Position numbers and translations under genes: made by a program. A DNA stretch of 64,000 nt from Massilia sp. ZL223 (GTDB taxonomy: Bacteria > Pseudomonadota > Gammaproteobacteria > Burkholderiales > Burkholderiaceae_D). The DNA lies in NCBI RefSeq assembly GCF_018119395.1, contig NZ_JAGPWD010000001.1, forward strand, positions 1 to 64,000, given 5' to 3'. Under the pieces are notes generated by a model, which was not told the DNA's origin, did not search any database, and saw only the letters and a program-made list of their open reading frames with translations. Each line of letters opens with the position of its first letter. The first letter of the stretch is position 1. Positions 49,879-59,399 of the stretch are shown in pieces.

Positions 49879-51911
49879 CAAACTTCCTTCCTTTCGGCCT
49901 GGGCCCCGCGTCCATGCAGGTGCGCCAGCGTACTGTCGATCGCTTCGGTGAACTTGTCGATGTCGATCGGTTTGGTCAGGTAGCGGTGGAAGCCCGCCGC
50001 GATCCCGCGCTCGATATCGCGCGGCATGGCGTTGGCGGTGAGGGCGATCACGGGAATCGCCGCGGTCTCGGGATCGGTGCGCAGCTGGCGCAGCACTTCG
50101 ATCCCGCTCATTCCGGGCAGGTTCAGGTCCATCAGGATCACTTCGGGGCGGTGTGCGCGCGCCAGCTGCAGGCCGATGTGGCCGTCGGGCGCCGACAGCA
50201 GGCGCAGGTCGGGGCGGAAGCGCACGATCTCTTCGACCAGGCGCAGGTTGGCCGGGTTGTCCTCGACGTAGAGCAGCAGGTGCGGCTCGCCCTCCATCGG
50301 CGCGGCCGGCGCCGCCGCACGCACCTCCTGGCCGCCCTCCGGCAGGGCCGAGGCCAGCGGCGCGGTGGTGGCCAGCTCGATCCAGAACACGCTGCCCACG
50401 CCGGGGCTGCTGCTGACGCCGATCTGGCCGCCCATCAGCTCCACCAGGCGCTTGGTCACCACCAGGCCGATGCCGGTGCCTTCCTGGCTCCCGCCCTCCT
50501 GGCCCAGGCGGTTGAAGGGCTGGAACAGGCTGGCCACCTGCTCGGCCGACAGGCCCTGGCCGGTGTCCTGGACCGACAGGCGCAGGCGCGCGGGCGCGGT
50601 CTGCTCGCAGGTCAGCACCACCGCGCCCGATTCGCGGTTGTACTTGACCGCGTTGGAGAGCAGGTTGAGCAGCACCTGCTTCAGGCGCGTACGGTCGGCC
50701 AGCACCACCGCCCCGGCCACGTCCGGGAACAGCACCCGCACGCCGCGGCCGGAGGCGATCGGCTCGACCATGGTGCGGCATTCGAGCAGGGTGTCGCTCA
50801 GCGCCACCGGCTCCATCGACAGGGTCACGGTGCCCGACTCCACCTTGGCCAGGTCGAGGATCTCGTTGATCAGGGTGAGCAGGTGGCGCCCGGACTTGAG
50901 GATGTGGTTTGCGAATTCCTTCTTCTGCTCCAGGGTGGACGGCAGGGTGTCGGAGGTCAGGATCTGGGCGAAGCCGAGGATGGCGTTGAGCGGGGTGCGC
51001 AGCTCGTGGCTCATGGACGAGAGGAAGGCCGACTTGGCCTGGTTGGCGTTGCGCGCTTCCTCGATCGCGTTGGCCAGCTCGGCGTTGGCCAGGGCCAGCT
51101 GCATGGTGCGCTCGTCGACGTGCTGCTCGAGCTGTTCGTTCAGGCGCATCACTTCCTGCTGGGCGCGGGTGCGCTCCTGGGCCTCGCGCACGATGGCGCT
51201 GTTGGAATCCTCCAGCTCGCGGGTACGCTGCTCGATCTCGGTCAGCATGGCGTTGAAGGAGTCGGCCAGCTCGCCCGCCTCGTCGTCGCTGTTGCGCGGC
51301 GCGCGGCGCGAGTAGTCGCGCGTGGCCACCACTTCGCGCGCGATGCCGGTGATCGCGCTCAAGGGCGCGGTCAGGCGTTTCCCCAGGCGCCACATCAGCA
51401 GCCAGGCCACGGCCATGGCCAGCAGGGTGACGCCGATGCCGATCGCCAGGTAGTCGATGAAGCGCTGCGCCAGCCCGCTCTCGGCGCGCAGCACCACGGT
51501 GCCCAGCTGCTCGCCGTTCTCGGCGATGCGCTGCCGGACCACCAGCTCGCCCTCGGCGCTCTTCGCGGTCGCTTCGTCCAGGCGCTGGGGGGCGGGACGG
51601 CCCTCCCCGGCGGCCGCATACGACGCGAACAGCTCGCCCCCGGCGTCGTAGATGGCGGCGGCGCGCACCAGGGGACGGGTGCGCAGCAGGGCCAGGTTCT
51701 CGTTGGCCAGGCGCGGATCGTCGAAGGTCAGCGCGGCCGAGGTCATGTGGCCCACCAGTTCGGCCTGGGTGGTGAGGTCGTTGAGGAGCGCGCGGTGGTA
51801 GCTGCGCAGGTCGTAGCCGACCACGATCGCGATCGAGACCAGCAGCGCGGCGAAGGTGGTCGCCATGACCGCCGTGGCCAGCTTCTTGCGGATCGATCCC
51901 TGGCGGCTCAT
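49878..51911 (-). CDS. CHASE8-like hybrid histidine kinase with HAMP and REC
   Basis: A 677-residue membrane kinase. Helices at about 12-33 and 154-174 flank a periplasmic region that has the CHASE8 look (LTTQAELVGHMTSAALTFDD). HAMP follows (about 175-228), then a coiled coil, HisKA (His302 in MSHELRTPLN), HATPase_c (LSNAVKYN, VQDTGQGLS, GTGIGLVVTKRL) and a C-terminal receiver (LMDLNLPGMSG). Such kinases usually sit with a periplasmic YfiR-type partner, but none is seen here. The downstream REC-GGDEF-EAL-REC gene is translationally coupled. Confidence 0.94.
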   Translation of the reverse strand: MSRQGSIRKKLATAVMATTFAALLVSIAIVVGYDLRSYHRALLNDLTTQAELVGHMTSAALTFDDPRLANENLALLRTRPLVRAAAIYDAGGELFASYAAAGEGRPAPQRLDEATAKSAEGELVVRQRIAENGEQLGTVVLRAESGLAQRFIDYLAIGIGVTLLAMAVAWLLMWRLGKRLTAPLSAITGIAREVVATRDYSRRAPRNSDDEAGELADSFNAMLTEIEQRTRELEDSNSAIVREAQERTRAQQEVMRLNEQLEQHVDERTMQLALANAELANAIEEARNANQAKSAFLSSMSHELRTPLNAILGFAQILTSDTLPSTLEQKKEFANHILKSGRHLLTLINEILDLAKVESGTVTLSMEPVALSDTLLECRTMVEPIASGRGVRVLFPDVAGAVVLADRTRLKQVLLNLLSNAVKYNRESGAVVLTCEQTAPARLRLSVQDTGQGLSAEQVASLFQPFNRLGQEGGSQEGTGIGLVVTKRLVELMGGQIGVSSSPGVGSVFWIELATTAPLASALPEGGQEVRAAAPAAPMEGEPHLLLYVEDNPANLRLVEEIVRFRPDLRLLSAPDGHIGLQLARAHRPEVILMDLNLPGMSGIEVLRQLRTDPETAAIPVIALTANAMPRDIERGIAAGFHRYLTKPIDIDKFTEAIDSTLAHLHGRGAQAERKEV

Positions 51912-52313
51912 GCTCCCTCCAGGACGAGCATGGGCCTGCGCGCGGACCGCGACGGGACAGCGACAGGGATCTTCACGGCCGTGGCGGCCCGGCTTGGCTT
52001 CGCGCGATCAAGGCGTGCGGCATTCTCAGGTCCTACAAAAAACGGGGAAAGGACGCCCTCCCCGAGGCGCGCCCAGCAGGCGTCCAGCATAGCAGCACGG
52101 CCGGGCATCATGTCGCACGGAACATTTTATTGTGCCAAGCGGATGCGGCCGCGCCGCCGAGGGGCTAGCGGTATTCGAATTGCAAATTTTACCCGGAGCG
52201 CCATGCCATGACGGCCTGCGGCGCGCTAGAATGGTTTCCAGGCCGACGACCCCGTCCGCCGCACCGGGGCGCCGCCGCCGGACCGCCCCGTCAAGAAACG
52301 AAAGGAGACGCAC
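51912..52313. other. Intergenic region between divergent kinase and pncC genes
   Basis: About 400 bases with no supported gene. A TAGAAT near 52229 could be a -10 box for pncC, though no matching -35 is clear. A 67-residue minus-strand frame here overlaps the kinase start but has no ribosome site or recognisable features. Confidence 0.5.
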
Positions 52314-52796
52314 GTGACGAACGAACTCATCGATCTTGCCACCCAGGTTGGGCGGGCCCTGGAGGCCAAACGGCTGCTGCTGGTCACTGCCGAGTCCTGC
52401 ACCGGCGGCGGAGTCTCGCAGGCCATCACCGAGGTTGCCGGCTCCACCGGCTGGTTCGAGTGCGGCTTCGTGACTTATTCGAATGCGTCCAAGACCGAAT
52501 TGCTGGACGTGCCGGCGGCGATGATCGCCCAGTTCGGCTCGGTCAGCGAGGAAGTCGCGGGCAAGATGGCCGAGGGCGCGCTGGCCAACAGCAACGCCGA
52601 CGTGGCCGTCTCGACCACCGGCATCGCCGGCCCGACCGGCGCCGTGCCGGGCAAGCCGGTCGGGACCGTCTGCTTCGGCTGGTCGCGCGGCGACACCACC
52701 TATACCGAGCGCCTGGTGTTCTCGGGCGACCGCCACGCCGTGCGCGAGCAGACCGTCGCGCACGCTCTCCGGGGACTGCTGCGCTTCATTGAATAA
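52314..52796 (+). CDS. pncC: Nicotinamide-nucleotide amidohydrolase (CinA C-terminal domain, stand-alone)
   Basis: A 160-residue protein equal to the C-terminal domain of CinA. It hydrolyses nicotinamide mononucleotide to nicotinic acid mononucleotide in pyridine-nucleotide salvage. The active-site TAESCTGGGVSQAITEVAGS with its Ser/Cys pair, VTYSNASKTELL and VSTTGIAGPTGA are all conserved. The start is GTG with a good AAAGGAG; no N-terminal MoCF-like domain is present, as in E. coli PncC. Followed ten bases later by a phosphoesterase gene. Confidence 0.95.
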   Translation: MTNELIDLATQVGRALEAKRLLLVTAESCTGGGVSQAITEVAGSTGWFECGFVTYSNASKTELLDVPAAMIAQFGSVSEEVAGKMAEGALANSNADVAVSTTGIAGPTGAVPGKPVGTVCFGWSRGDTTYTERLVFSGDRHAVREQTVAHALRGLLRFIE

Positions 52797-52806
52797 GGCG
52801 CGCCGG

Positions 52807-53703
52807 ATGCCGGACAGGCTGCGCCATGCGCTTTTCGCCACGCTGGCGGCCCTGCCGCTGACGGCGGCCGCCGTCCCGGCAACGGCTTACACGCTGTATG
52901 CGGCGGGCGACATCGCCCGCTGCGCCCATCCCGATCCACGCTGGTCGGGCGCGGCCGCCACCGCCGCCCTGGTGGAAACGCGGCTGGCCGGCGATCCCGA
53001 CGCCGCCGTATTGACGCTGGGCGACCACACCTACCCGCACGGCGCGGCGCGCGAGTTCGCCGACTGCTACGCCCCGACCTGGGGACGCTTCCGCGAACGC
53101 ACCTGGCCCACGCCCGGCAACCACGAATACCACACCGACAAGGGCGCGCCCTACTTCGCCTACTTCGGCGAGCGCGCCGGGCGCGGCTACTACAGCCTGC
53201 GGCTGGGCGGCTGGCTGGTGATCTCGCTCAACAGCAACCTCAAGGGCGCGGCGCAGGCCGCCCAGCTGGACTGGCTGCGCACGGAACTGGCGCGCGCCCC
53301 GACGCGCTGCACGCTGGCGTTCTGGCACCACCCGCTGTATTCATCCGGCGGGCACCGCGAGCCGGGAAGACTGCAGGATGCGTGGCAGATTCTGTTCGAC
53401 GCCGGGGCAGAGCTGGTCCTGTCCGGCCACGACCACGATTACGAACGCTTCGCGCCGCAGGATGCGCAGGGAGGGCTGGACCGGGCGCGCGGGATCCGGC
53501 AGTTCGTGGTCGGCACCGGGGGGGCGTATGCGACGCCCTTCCTGCGATTCCCGCCCAACAGCGAGGTGCGCGAGGCGAGTTTCGACGGGGTGCTGCAGCT
53601 GCGGCTGCTCGACGGGGCGTATGAGTGGACATTCCTGCCTGCGGCGCCGGAGAAGGTGCCGGCGGGGGCGGTGATGGATCATGGGCGAACCGAATGCCAT
53701 TGA
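52807..53703 (+). CDS. Exported metallophosphoesterase
   Basis: A 298-residue calcineurin-like phosphoesterase with a signal peptide (LFATLAALPLTAAAVPATA). Metal and phosphate motifs are AAGDIARC, LGDHTYP (GDxxY variant), TPGNHEYH, FWHHPLYSSGGH and LSGHDHDYERF, all in order, so the dinuclear centre should be complete. It is of the purple-acid-phosphatase-like secreted type; the substrate is unknown. I use the ATG with AAGG eight bases ahead; a TTG eighteen bases upstream overlaps the pncC end. Confidence 0.9.
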   Translation: MPDRLRHALFATLAALPLTAAAVPATAYTLYAAGDIARCAHPDPRWSGAAATAALVETRLAGDPDAAVLTLGDHTYPHGAAREFADCYAPTWGRFRERTWPTPGNHEYHTDKGAPYFAYFGERAGRGYYSLRLGGWLVISLNSNLKGAAQAAQLDWLRTELARAPTRCTLAFWHHPLYSSGGHREPGRLQDAWQILFDAGAELVLSGHDHDYERFAPQDAQGGLDRARGIRQFVVGTGGAYATPFLRFPPNSEVREASFDGVLQLRLLDGAYEWTFLPAAPEKVPAGAVMDHGRTECH

Positions 53704-53725
53704 TCTCTCACCACCAGCCCCAGCC

Positions 53726-53830
53726 CGTCGTTCCCGCGAAGGCGGGAACCCAAGTTCGTCGAGCCGCCGTCCGGGTTAAACTTGAACGTTACGCGCGCAA
53801 ACTTGGATCCCCGCCTTCGCGGGGAGTCGG
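53726..53830. repeat. Intergenic inverted repeat, core reversed
   Basis: CGTCGTTCCCGCG-AAGGCGGGAACCCAAGTTCG on the left and a matching arm (CAAACTTGGATCC, CCGCCTTCGCGGGGAGTCGG) on the right. The same core occurs at 19655-19775 and 62798-62914, but here the CTTGG ends face inward instead of outward. Nothing coding lies between 53704 and 53960. Confidence 0.75.
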
Positions 53831-53960
53831 AGCCGCCAATGGCGGGTACGACGGTTTTACGGCCGCGTGCTTTGGAAATTCAGCCGTAGCGCCGCTTCCA
53901 AATCTACCAGCCGCCTCCTTTTGAATTATCATGGCGGCCCCGCGCCGCACGGAGATCCGC

Positions 53961-56765
53961 ATGAGAGTGCTCGTCATCCTGGCCGCACTGCTGCTGGCCT
54001 CCCTATCCGCCCCCGCCATGTCCCAACCCCCTATTCCTCTGCCCGTGGTCGCCTACGATAAATACGTTCTCCCCAATGGCTTGCAGGTGATCCTGGTCGA
54101 AGACCGGCGCCTGCCCATCGTCGCCGTCAACCTGTGGTACCACGTGGGCCCGGCCAATGAAGTCCCGGGCCTGACCGGTTTCGCCCACCTGTTCGAGCAC
54201 ATGATGTTCGCCGCCACCCGCCACATCCCGCGCGGCCTGGCCGACCGCCTGCTCGAAGGCGCGGGCGCCACCGACAGCAACGGCAGCACGGACCTCGACC
54301 GCACCAACTACTACGACACCGTGCCCGCCAACCAGCTGGAGCTGGCGCTGTGGGTGCACGCCGACCGCATGGGCTACCTGCTCGACGTGCTCGACCAGAA
54401 GGCCTTGACCAACCAACAGGACGTGGTGCGCAACGAGCGCCGCGAGAGCGTCGAGAGCGAACCCTACGGCATCGTCGAGGAAGCCCTGTCGCACGCCCTC
54501 TTCCCCAAGGGCCACCCCTACTACGCCTCGGTCATCGGCTCGCACGCCGACATCCAGAACGCGCGCCTGGAAGACGTGCGCCAGTTCTTCGCGAGCTACT
54601 ACGGCCCCAACAACGCCAGCCTGGTGATCGCCGGCGACATCGACAAGGCCAAGACGCGCGCGCTGGTCGAGCGCTACTTCGGCAGCTTCCGGCGCAGCCC
54701 GCCGGTGGCGCGCCCGAACGTGGCGACGCCGCCGATCACCAGCGAGCGGCGCGTGGTCGTGCCCGACCGCGTGGAGCTGCCGCGCGTGTTCATGGGCTGG
54801 CTCACGCCCCCGGCCTACCAGCCGGGCGACATCGAGCTGGCCGTGGCCGCCCACATCCTGGGCGGCGGCAAGTCGAGCCGGCTGTATAAATCGCTGGTCT
54901 ACGAGCGCCAGATCGCGCAGGACGTCGACGCCACCCAGAATTCCTATGGCCTCACCTCGACCTTCGTGATCGACGTCACCGCGCGCGCCGGCCACACGGC
55001 GCGCGAACTGGAAGAAGCGATCGACGCCGAACTGGCCCAGCTGCGCGACACGGGTCCGTCCGAGCGCGAAGTCGAGCGCGCCCGCAACAGCATCGAGACC
55101 GCCCTGCTGTCTTCGATCGAAAAGCTCGGCGGCGACGGCCTGGCAGACCAGCTCAACCACTACAACCAGTACACCGGCGATCCGGGCTACCTGCCCAAGG
55201 ACCTCGAACGCCTGCGCAGCGTGGACGCCGCCGCCGTGCGGCGCGCCGTGCAGGCCTGGCTCAAGCAGGACGCACGCGCGGTGGTCACCGGCATCCCGGG
55301 CACGCCCGTGATCGACGACCCGCGCGCACCCAAGAAGAAAGCCGCTCCCAAGCCGGCGGCCCAGCAGCACATCAACGCCGATGAACCCTGGCGCGCCAAG
55401 CCGCCCAAGGCCGGGCCCGCGCCCGCCTTCACGCTGCCGAAAGGCGAGTCCTTCAAGCTGGCCAACGGCCTGACCGTGATCCACCACCACAACCCGGCCC
55501 TGCCCCTGGTCTCGGCCCAGCTGGTGGTGCGCAGCGGCAGCGCGGCCAATCCGGTGCGCCTGCCCGGCCTGGCCGGCTTCACGGCCCAGATGCTGGAGGA
55601 AGGCACGGCCACCCGCAGCGCGCCCCAGATCGCCGACGAGCTGGCCCAGCTGGGCGCCTTCATGGACAGCGGCACCAGCGCCGACGCCTCCAGCGTCTCG
55701 CTGCTGGCGCTGCGCTCCACCTTCGCCCAGGCCCTCGAGATCATGGCCGACGTGGTGCAGCGACCGGCCTTCCCGAATGCCGAAGTCGAGCGCCAGCGCG
55801 CCGACCGGCTGGGTGAACTGATCCAGCAGCGCGACGAGCCGGACATGGTGGCCGCGGTCGCCGCCGCCGGCGCGCTGTACGGCGCGCGCCACGCCAAGGG
55901 CTACGGCCAGCTCGGCACCGAGCCGGCGATCCGCGCCACCACCCGCGACGATATCCATGCGTTCTGGCGCCGCCACTACGTGCCCTCGAACGCGGCCCTG
56001 GTAGTCACCGGCCACATCACCTTGGACGAGCTGCGCGCGCTGGCCGAGGCGCGCTTCGGCGCCTGGCAGGGCCAAGCCGCGCCGCCGGCCGCGGCGGGCG
56101 ATGCCTCCACCACCCGCGCGCGCCTGGTGCTGGTCGACCAGCCCGGCGCCGGCCAGACGGCGCTGCGCGTCACCAGCATCGGCGCCGCGCGCGACACGCC
56201 GGACTACGCGGCCCTGCAAGTCATGAACGGCGCGCTGGGCGGCATGTTCTCCAGCAGGCTCAACAACAACCTGCGCGAGACCAAGGGCTATACCTACGGC
56301 GTCTATTCGGCCTTCCGCCTCGACCGCACGCCCGGCCCCTTCATCATCGCGGGCAACGTGGAGCGCGCCGCCACCGGCGCCTCGGTGCGCGAGATCTTCC
56401 GCGAAGTGCGCGCCATGCGCGAGCAACCGCTGCCTCCTGACGAGCTGGCGGCGGCGCGCGACGCCCAGCTGCTGTCGCTGCCCGGCCAGTTCGAGACCAG
56501 CGGCGAAGTCGGCGCCAGCCTGGCCGAGCTGTTCGTGTACGGGCTGCCGCTTGACTGGTACGCCGGCCTGCCGCGCCGCTTCGCGCAGGTCGATGCGGCC
56601 CAGGTGCAGCAGGCCGCGCGCACCTGGCTCGCGCCGGAGAAGATGATCGTGGTCGCCGTCGGCGACCGCAAGAAAGTCATGCCGCAGCTGCAGCCGCTCG
56701 AACTGGGCGCGCCGGAAGTGCGCGACGACGACGGACAGCTCATCCTCAAGAAGGAGGGAAAATAG
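53961..56765 (+). CDS. Exported M16 (pitrilysin-family) zinc protease, two fused M16 halves
   Basis: A 934-residue protein with a signal peptide (MRVLVILAALLLASLSAPAMS). The first half carries the inverted zinc motif HLFEH (His76, Glu79, His80) and the distal Glu in VVRNERRESVE. The second half begins about residue 490 and has no HxxEH (GLAGFTAQMLEEGT), as in the inactive partner subunit of many M16 proteases. Both halves are thus fused in one chain, and should fold into a clamshell that degrades periplasmic peptides. GGAG lies six bases before the ATG. Confidence 0.93.
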   Translation: MRVLVILAALLLASLSAPAMSQPPIPLPVVAYDKYVLPNGLQVILVEDRRLPIVAVNLWYHVGPANEVPGLTGFAHLFEHMMFAATRHIPRGLADRLLEGAGATDSNGSTDLDRTNYYDTVPANQLELALWVHADRMGYLLDVLDQKALTNQQDVVRNERRESVESEPYGIVEEALSHALFPKGHPYYASVIGSHADIQNARLEDVRQFFASYYGPNNASLVIAGDIDKAKTRALVERYFGSFRRSPPVARPNVATPPITSERRVVVPDRVELPRVFMGWLTPPAYQPGDIELAVAAHILGGGKSSRLYKSLVYERQIAQDVDATQNSYGLTSTFVIDVTARAGHTARELEEAIDAELAQLRDTGPSEREVERARNSIETALLSSIEKLGGDGLADQLNHYNQYTGDPGYLPKDLERLRSVDAAAVRRAVQAWLKQDARAVVTGIPGTPVIDDPRAPKKKAAPKPAAQQHINADEPWRAKPPKAGPAPAFTLPKGESFKLANGLTVIHHHNPALPLVSAQLVVRSGSAANPVRLPGLAGFTAQMLEEGTATRSAPQIADELAQLGAFMDSGTSADASSVSLLALRSTFAQALEIMADVVQRPAFPNAEVERQRADRLGELIQQRDEPDMVAAVAAAGALYGARHAKGYGQLGTEPAIRATTRDDIHAFWRRHYVPSNAALVVTGHITLDELRALAEARFGAWQGQAAPPAAAGDASTTRARLVLVDQPGAGQTALRVTSIGAARDTPDYAALQVMNGALGGMFSSRLNNNLRETKGYTYGVYSAFRLDRTPGPFIIAGNVERAATGASVREIFREVRAMREQPLPPDELAAARDAQLLSLPGQFETSGEVGASLAELFVYGLPLDWYAGLPRRFAQVDAAQVQQAARTWLAPEKMIVVAVGDRKKVMPQLQPLELGAPEVRDDDGQLILKKEGK

Positions 56766-56899
56766 CAGACCGTTGCGCCGATGCCTAAGGCTTACAAAGG
56801 ATTACAAATGCCCTCGCTTTCTGCTTGCAAGGCCGCGTCTTTGGCAGGATGATGAATTCACCGGCGCGCATTGACGCCGCCGGTGTCAGGGGGCACCTC

Positions 56900-58102
56900 A
56901 TGCAAAGCTTCTTGTTCGCGACCGGGATCGAAGGCAGCTACCCGGTCGTCACCGGGCGCAACGGCGGCTCCTTGCGCATCGACGAAATGGAAAAGACCGG
57001 GCATTACCGGCACTGGAAGGAAGACCTTACCCTGGTCAGCACCCTGGGCATCGACGCCCTGCGCTACGGACCTCCCTACTACAAGGTGCACCAGGGCCCC
57101 GGGAGCTACGACTGGGATTTCACCGACGAGGTCTTCGCCGAAATCCGCCAGCGCGGCATCAAGCCCATCGTCGACCTCTGCCATTTCGGCTTGCCCGACT
57201 GGCTGGGCAACTTCCAGAATCCCGAGTTCCCCCAGTTCTTCACGGAGTACGCCGAGGCCTTCGCCAGACGCTATCCCTGGGTGGAGCTGTACACGCCGAT
57301 CAACGAGATCTACATCACCGCCAAGTTCTCGGCCCACGAAGGCCTGTGGAACGAGCGCATGAAGACCGACCGCGCTTTCGTGAACGCGATCCGCAACCTG
57401 GCCAGGGCGAACATCCTGGCCACCGAGGCGATCATGCACGTCCAGCCCAACGCCAAGTTCATCCAGAGCGAATCGTCGGAGTACTTCCACCCCAGCGGCC
57501 CCGAAGCCATGGAAATGGCGCGCCACATGAACGAACTGCGCTTCCTGGCCCTGGACCTCACCTACGGCCACGACGTCTCCGGACGGATGTACGAATACCT
57601 GTTCGACAACGGCATGAAGCGCGAGGACTATCACTTCTTCCTCAACCGCAACGTCAAGCCCGTCTGCATCATGGGCAACGACTACTACGCCACCAATGAA
57701 CACGTGATCCACCCGGACGGCAGCACCGGTTCCTGCGAACTGTTCGGCTACTACGTGATCACCCAGCAGTATTACCACCGCTACCGCATCCCCGTGATGC
57801 ACACCGAGACCAACAACCGCGACGCGGGCACGGGCGAGAAGGATGCCTGCGCCTGGCTCGAGAAGCAGTGGTCGAACCTGGTGCGGCTCAAGACAGACGG
57901 CGTGCCCATCCTCGGATTCACCTGGTACAGCCTGGTCGACCAGGTGGACTGGGACAGCGCCCTCACCATCGACGCAGGGACCGTCAACCAGTACGGCCTG
58001 TGCGACCTGGAGCGGCGTGTGCGCCCGATCGGCGAGGCCTACCGCGACCTGATCCATACCTGGCGGCACCGGGTGCGCAACGATTTCATCTGCCTGCATT
58101 AA
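56900..58102 (+). CDS. GH1-like glycoside hydrolase, first tandem copy
   Basis: A 400-residue cytoplasmic TIM-barrel protein of the beta-glucosidase-like GH1 clan (COG2723). There is no signal peptide. The acid/base Glu fits E136 in YTPINEIY and the nucleophile E303 in VMHTETNN, replacing the usual NEP and TENG. ATGIEGSYP and LGIDALRYGPPYYKVH look like the GH1 N-terminus. The protein is about 50 residues shorter than typical GH1 enzymes. The start has CAGGGGG upstream. About 80% identical by eye to the next gene, with a shared leader. Confidence 0.85.
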   Translation: MQSFLFATGIEGSYPVVTGRNGGSLRIDEMEKTGHYRHWKEDLTLVSTLGIDALRYGPPYYKVHQGPGSYDWDFTDEVFAEIRQRGIKPIVDLCHFGLPDWLGNFQNPEFPQFFTEYAEAFARRYPWVELYTPINEIYITAKFSAHEGLWNERMKTDRAFVNAIRNLARANILATEAIMHVQPNAKFIQSESSEYFHPSGPEAMEMARHMNELRFLALDLTYGHDVSGRMYEYLFDNGMKREDYHFFLNRNVKPVCIMGNDYYATNEHVIHPDGSTGSCELFGYYVITQQYYHRYRIPVMHTETNNRDAGTGEKDACAWLEKQWSNLVRLKTDGVPILGFTWYSLVDQVDWDSALTIDAGTVNQYGLCDLERRVRPIGEAYRDLIHTWRHRVRNDFICLH

Positions 58103-58194
58103 ATTTGCTGAGCTCAGGCGGCGCTTGCAAGGAGGCCTGTTTGGCGGGATGATGAACGCCTGCCGGCAGGATCGGCATCGGAAGGAGGCGGACG

Positions 58195-59397
58195 ATGCAG
58201 AGGTTCTTGTTTGCGACGGGAATCGAAGGCAGCTATCCGGTCATCGCGGGGCGCGACGGCGCCGACCAGCGCATCGACGAGATGGAAAAGACCGGCCACT
58301 ACCTGCGCTGGAAGGACGACCTGTGCCTGGTGCGCGCGCTCGGGATCGACGCGCTGCGCTGCGGCCCGCCCTACTACAAGGTGCACCTGGGTCCGGGCCG
58401 CTACGACTGGGAATTCCCGGACGCCTTCTTCGCCGAAGTCCAGCGCCTGCGCATCAAGCCCATCGTCGACCTCTGCCATTTCGGCCTGCCCGACTGGCTC
58501 GGCAATTTCCAGAATCCCGAGTTCGCGCACTTCTTCGCCGAATACGCGGGCGCCTTCGCCCAGCGTTTTCCCTGGGTCGAGCTGTACACGCCGATCAACG
58601 AGATCTACGTCACCGCCAAGTTCTCGGCCCACGAAGGCCTGTGGAACGAGCGCCTGCGTTCCGACCGCGCCTTCGTCACCGCCATCAAACACCTGGCCAA
58701 GGCCAATATCCTGGCGACCGAAGCGATCCTGAAGGTCCAGCCCACGGCGAGGTTCATCCAGAGCGAATCCTCGGAATACTTCCACCCCTGCGGGCCGGAT
58801 GCCGTAAACGTGGCGCGGCACATGAACGACATGCGCTTCCTGGCCCTGGACCTGACCTACGGCCACGATGTCTACGCCAGGATGTACGAGTTCCTGCTCG
58901 ACAATGGCATGACCCGCGACGAATACCATTTCTTCCTCGACCGCAGCGTCAAGCCGGTCTGCATCATGGGCAACGACTACTACGCCACCAACGAGCACAT
59001 CGTCTACCCGGACGGCAGTACCTTCGTGTGCGAGATGTTCGGCTACTATGTCATCACCCAGCAGTACTACGACCGCTACCGCATCCCCGTGATGCACACC
59101 GAGACCAACAACCGCGACGCCGGCAACGGCGAGAAGGACGCCCGTTCCTGGCTCGAAAAGCAGTGGTCGAACCTGCTGCGCCTGAAGTCCGACGGCGTGC
59201 CCATCCTCGGCTTCACCTGGTACAGCCTGGTCGACCAGGTCGACTGGGACAGCTCGCTCGCTGTCGATGCCGGCAACGTCAACCGCTACGGCCTGTGCGA
59301 CCTGGAACGCCGCGTGCGACCGGTGGGCGAGGCCTACCGCGACCTGATCCACACCTGGAAGCACCGGATCAGCAACGATTTCATCTGCCTGCGCTAG
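58195..59397 (+). CDS. GH1-like glycoside hydrolase, second tandem copy
   Basis: A 400-residue paralogue of the gene before it, same length, with E136 and E303 at identical positions. Changes are concentrated in the first 90 residues and in a stretch at about 220-250, while the blocks around the active site (DLCHFGLPDWLGNFQNPEF, SAHEGLWNER, CIMGNDYYATNEH) are unchanged. A strong GGAAGGAGG precedes the ATG. The tandem pair, then an SDR two bases later, suggests a small sugar-handling operon with two related substrates. Confidence 0.85.
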   Translation: MQRFLFATGIEGSYPVIAGRDGADQRIDEMEKTGHYLRWKDDLCLVRALGIDALRCGPPYYKVHLGPGRYDWEFPDAFFAEVQRLRIKPIVDLCHFGLPDWLGNFQNPEFAHFFAEYAGAFAQRFPWVELYTPINEIYVTAKFSAHEGLWNERLRSDRAFVTAIKHLAKANILATEAILKVQPTARFIQSESSEYFHPCGPDAVNVARHMNDMRFLALDLTYGHDVYARMYEFLLDNGMTRDEYHFFLDRSVKPVCIMGNDYYATNEHIVYPDGSTFVCEMFGYYVITQQYYDRYRIPVMHTETNNRDAGNGEKDARSWLEKQWSNLLRLKSDGVPILGFTWYSLVDQVDWDSSLAVDAGNVNRYGLCDLERRVRPVGEAYRDLIHTWKHRISNDFICLR

Positions 59398-59399
59398 CC

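Noticed and set aside
49879..51393. Long N-terminal extension of the REC-PAS-GGDEF-EAL-REC frame
   Set aside because: It is arginine- and proline-rich shadow of the hybrid kinase in another frame. The ATG at 49878 in TGATG overlap with ribosome site gives the proper receiver start.
51908..52111. 67-residue minus-strand frame ending in an ATGA overlap with the hybrid kinase
   Set aside because: No ribosome site, no hydrophobic or conserved pattern and no resemblance to the YfiR-type partner expected; the overlap alone is not enough.
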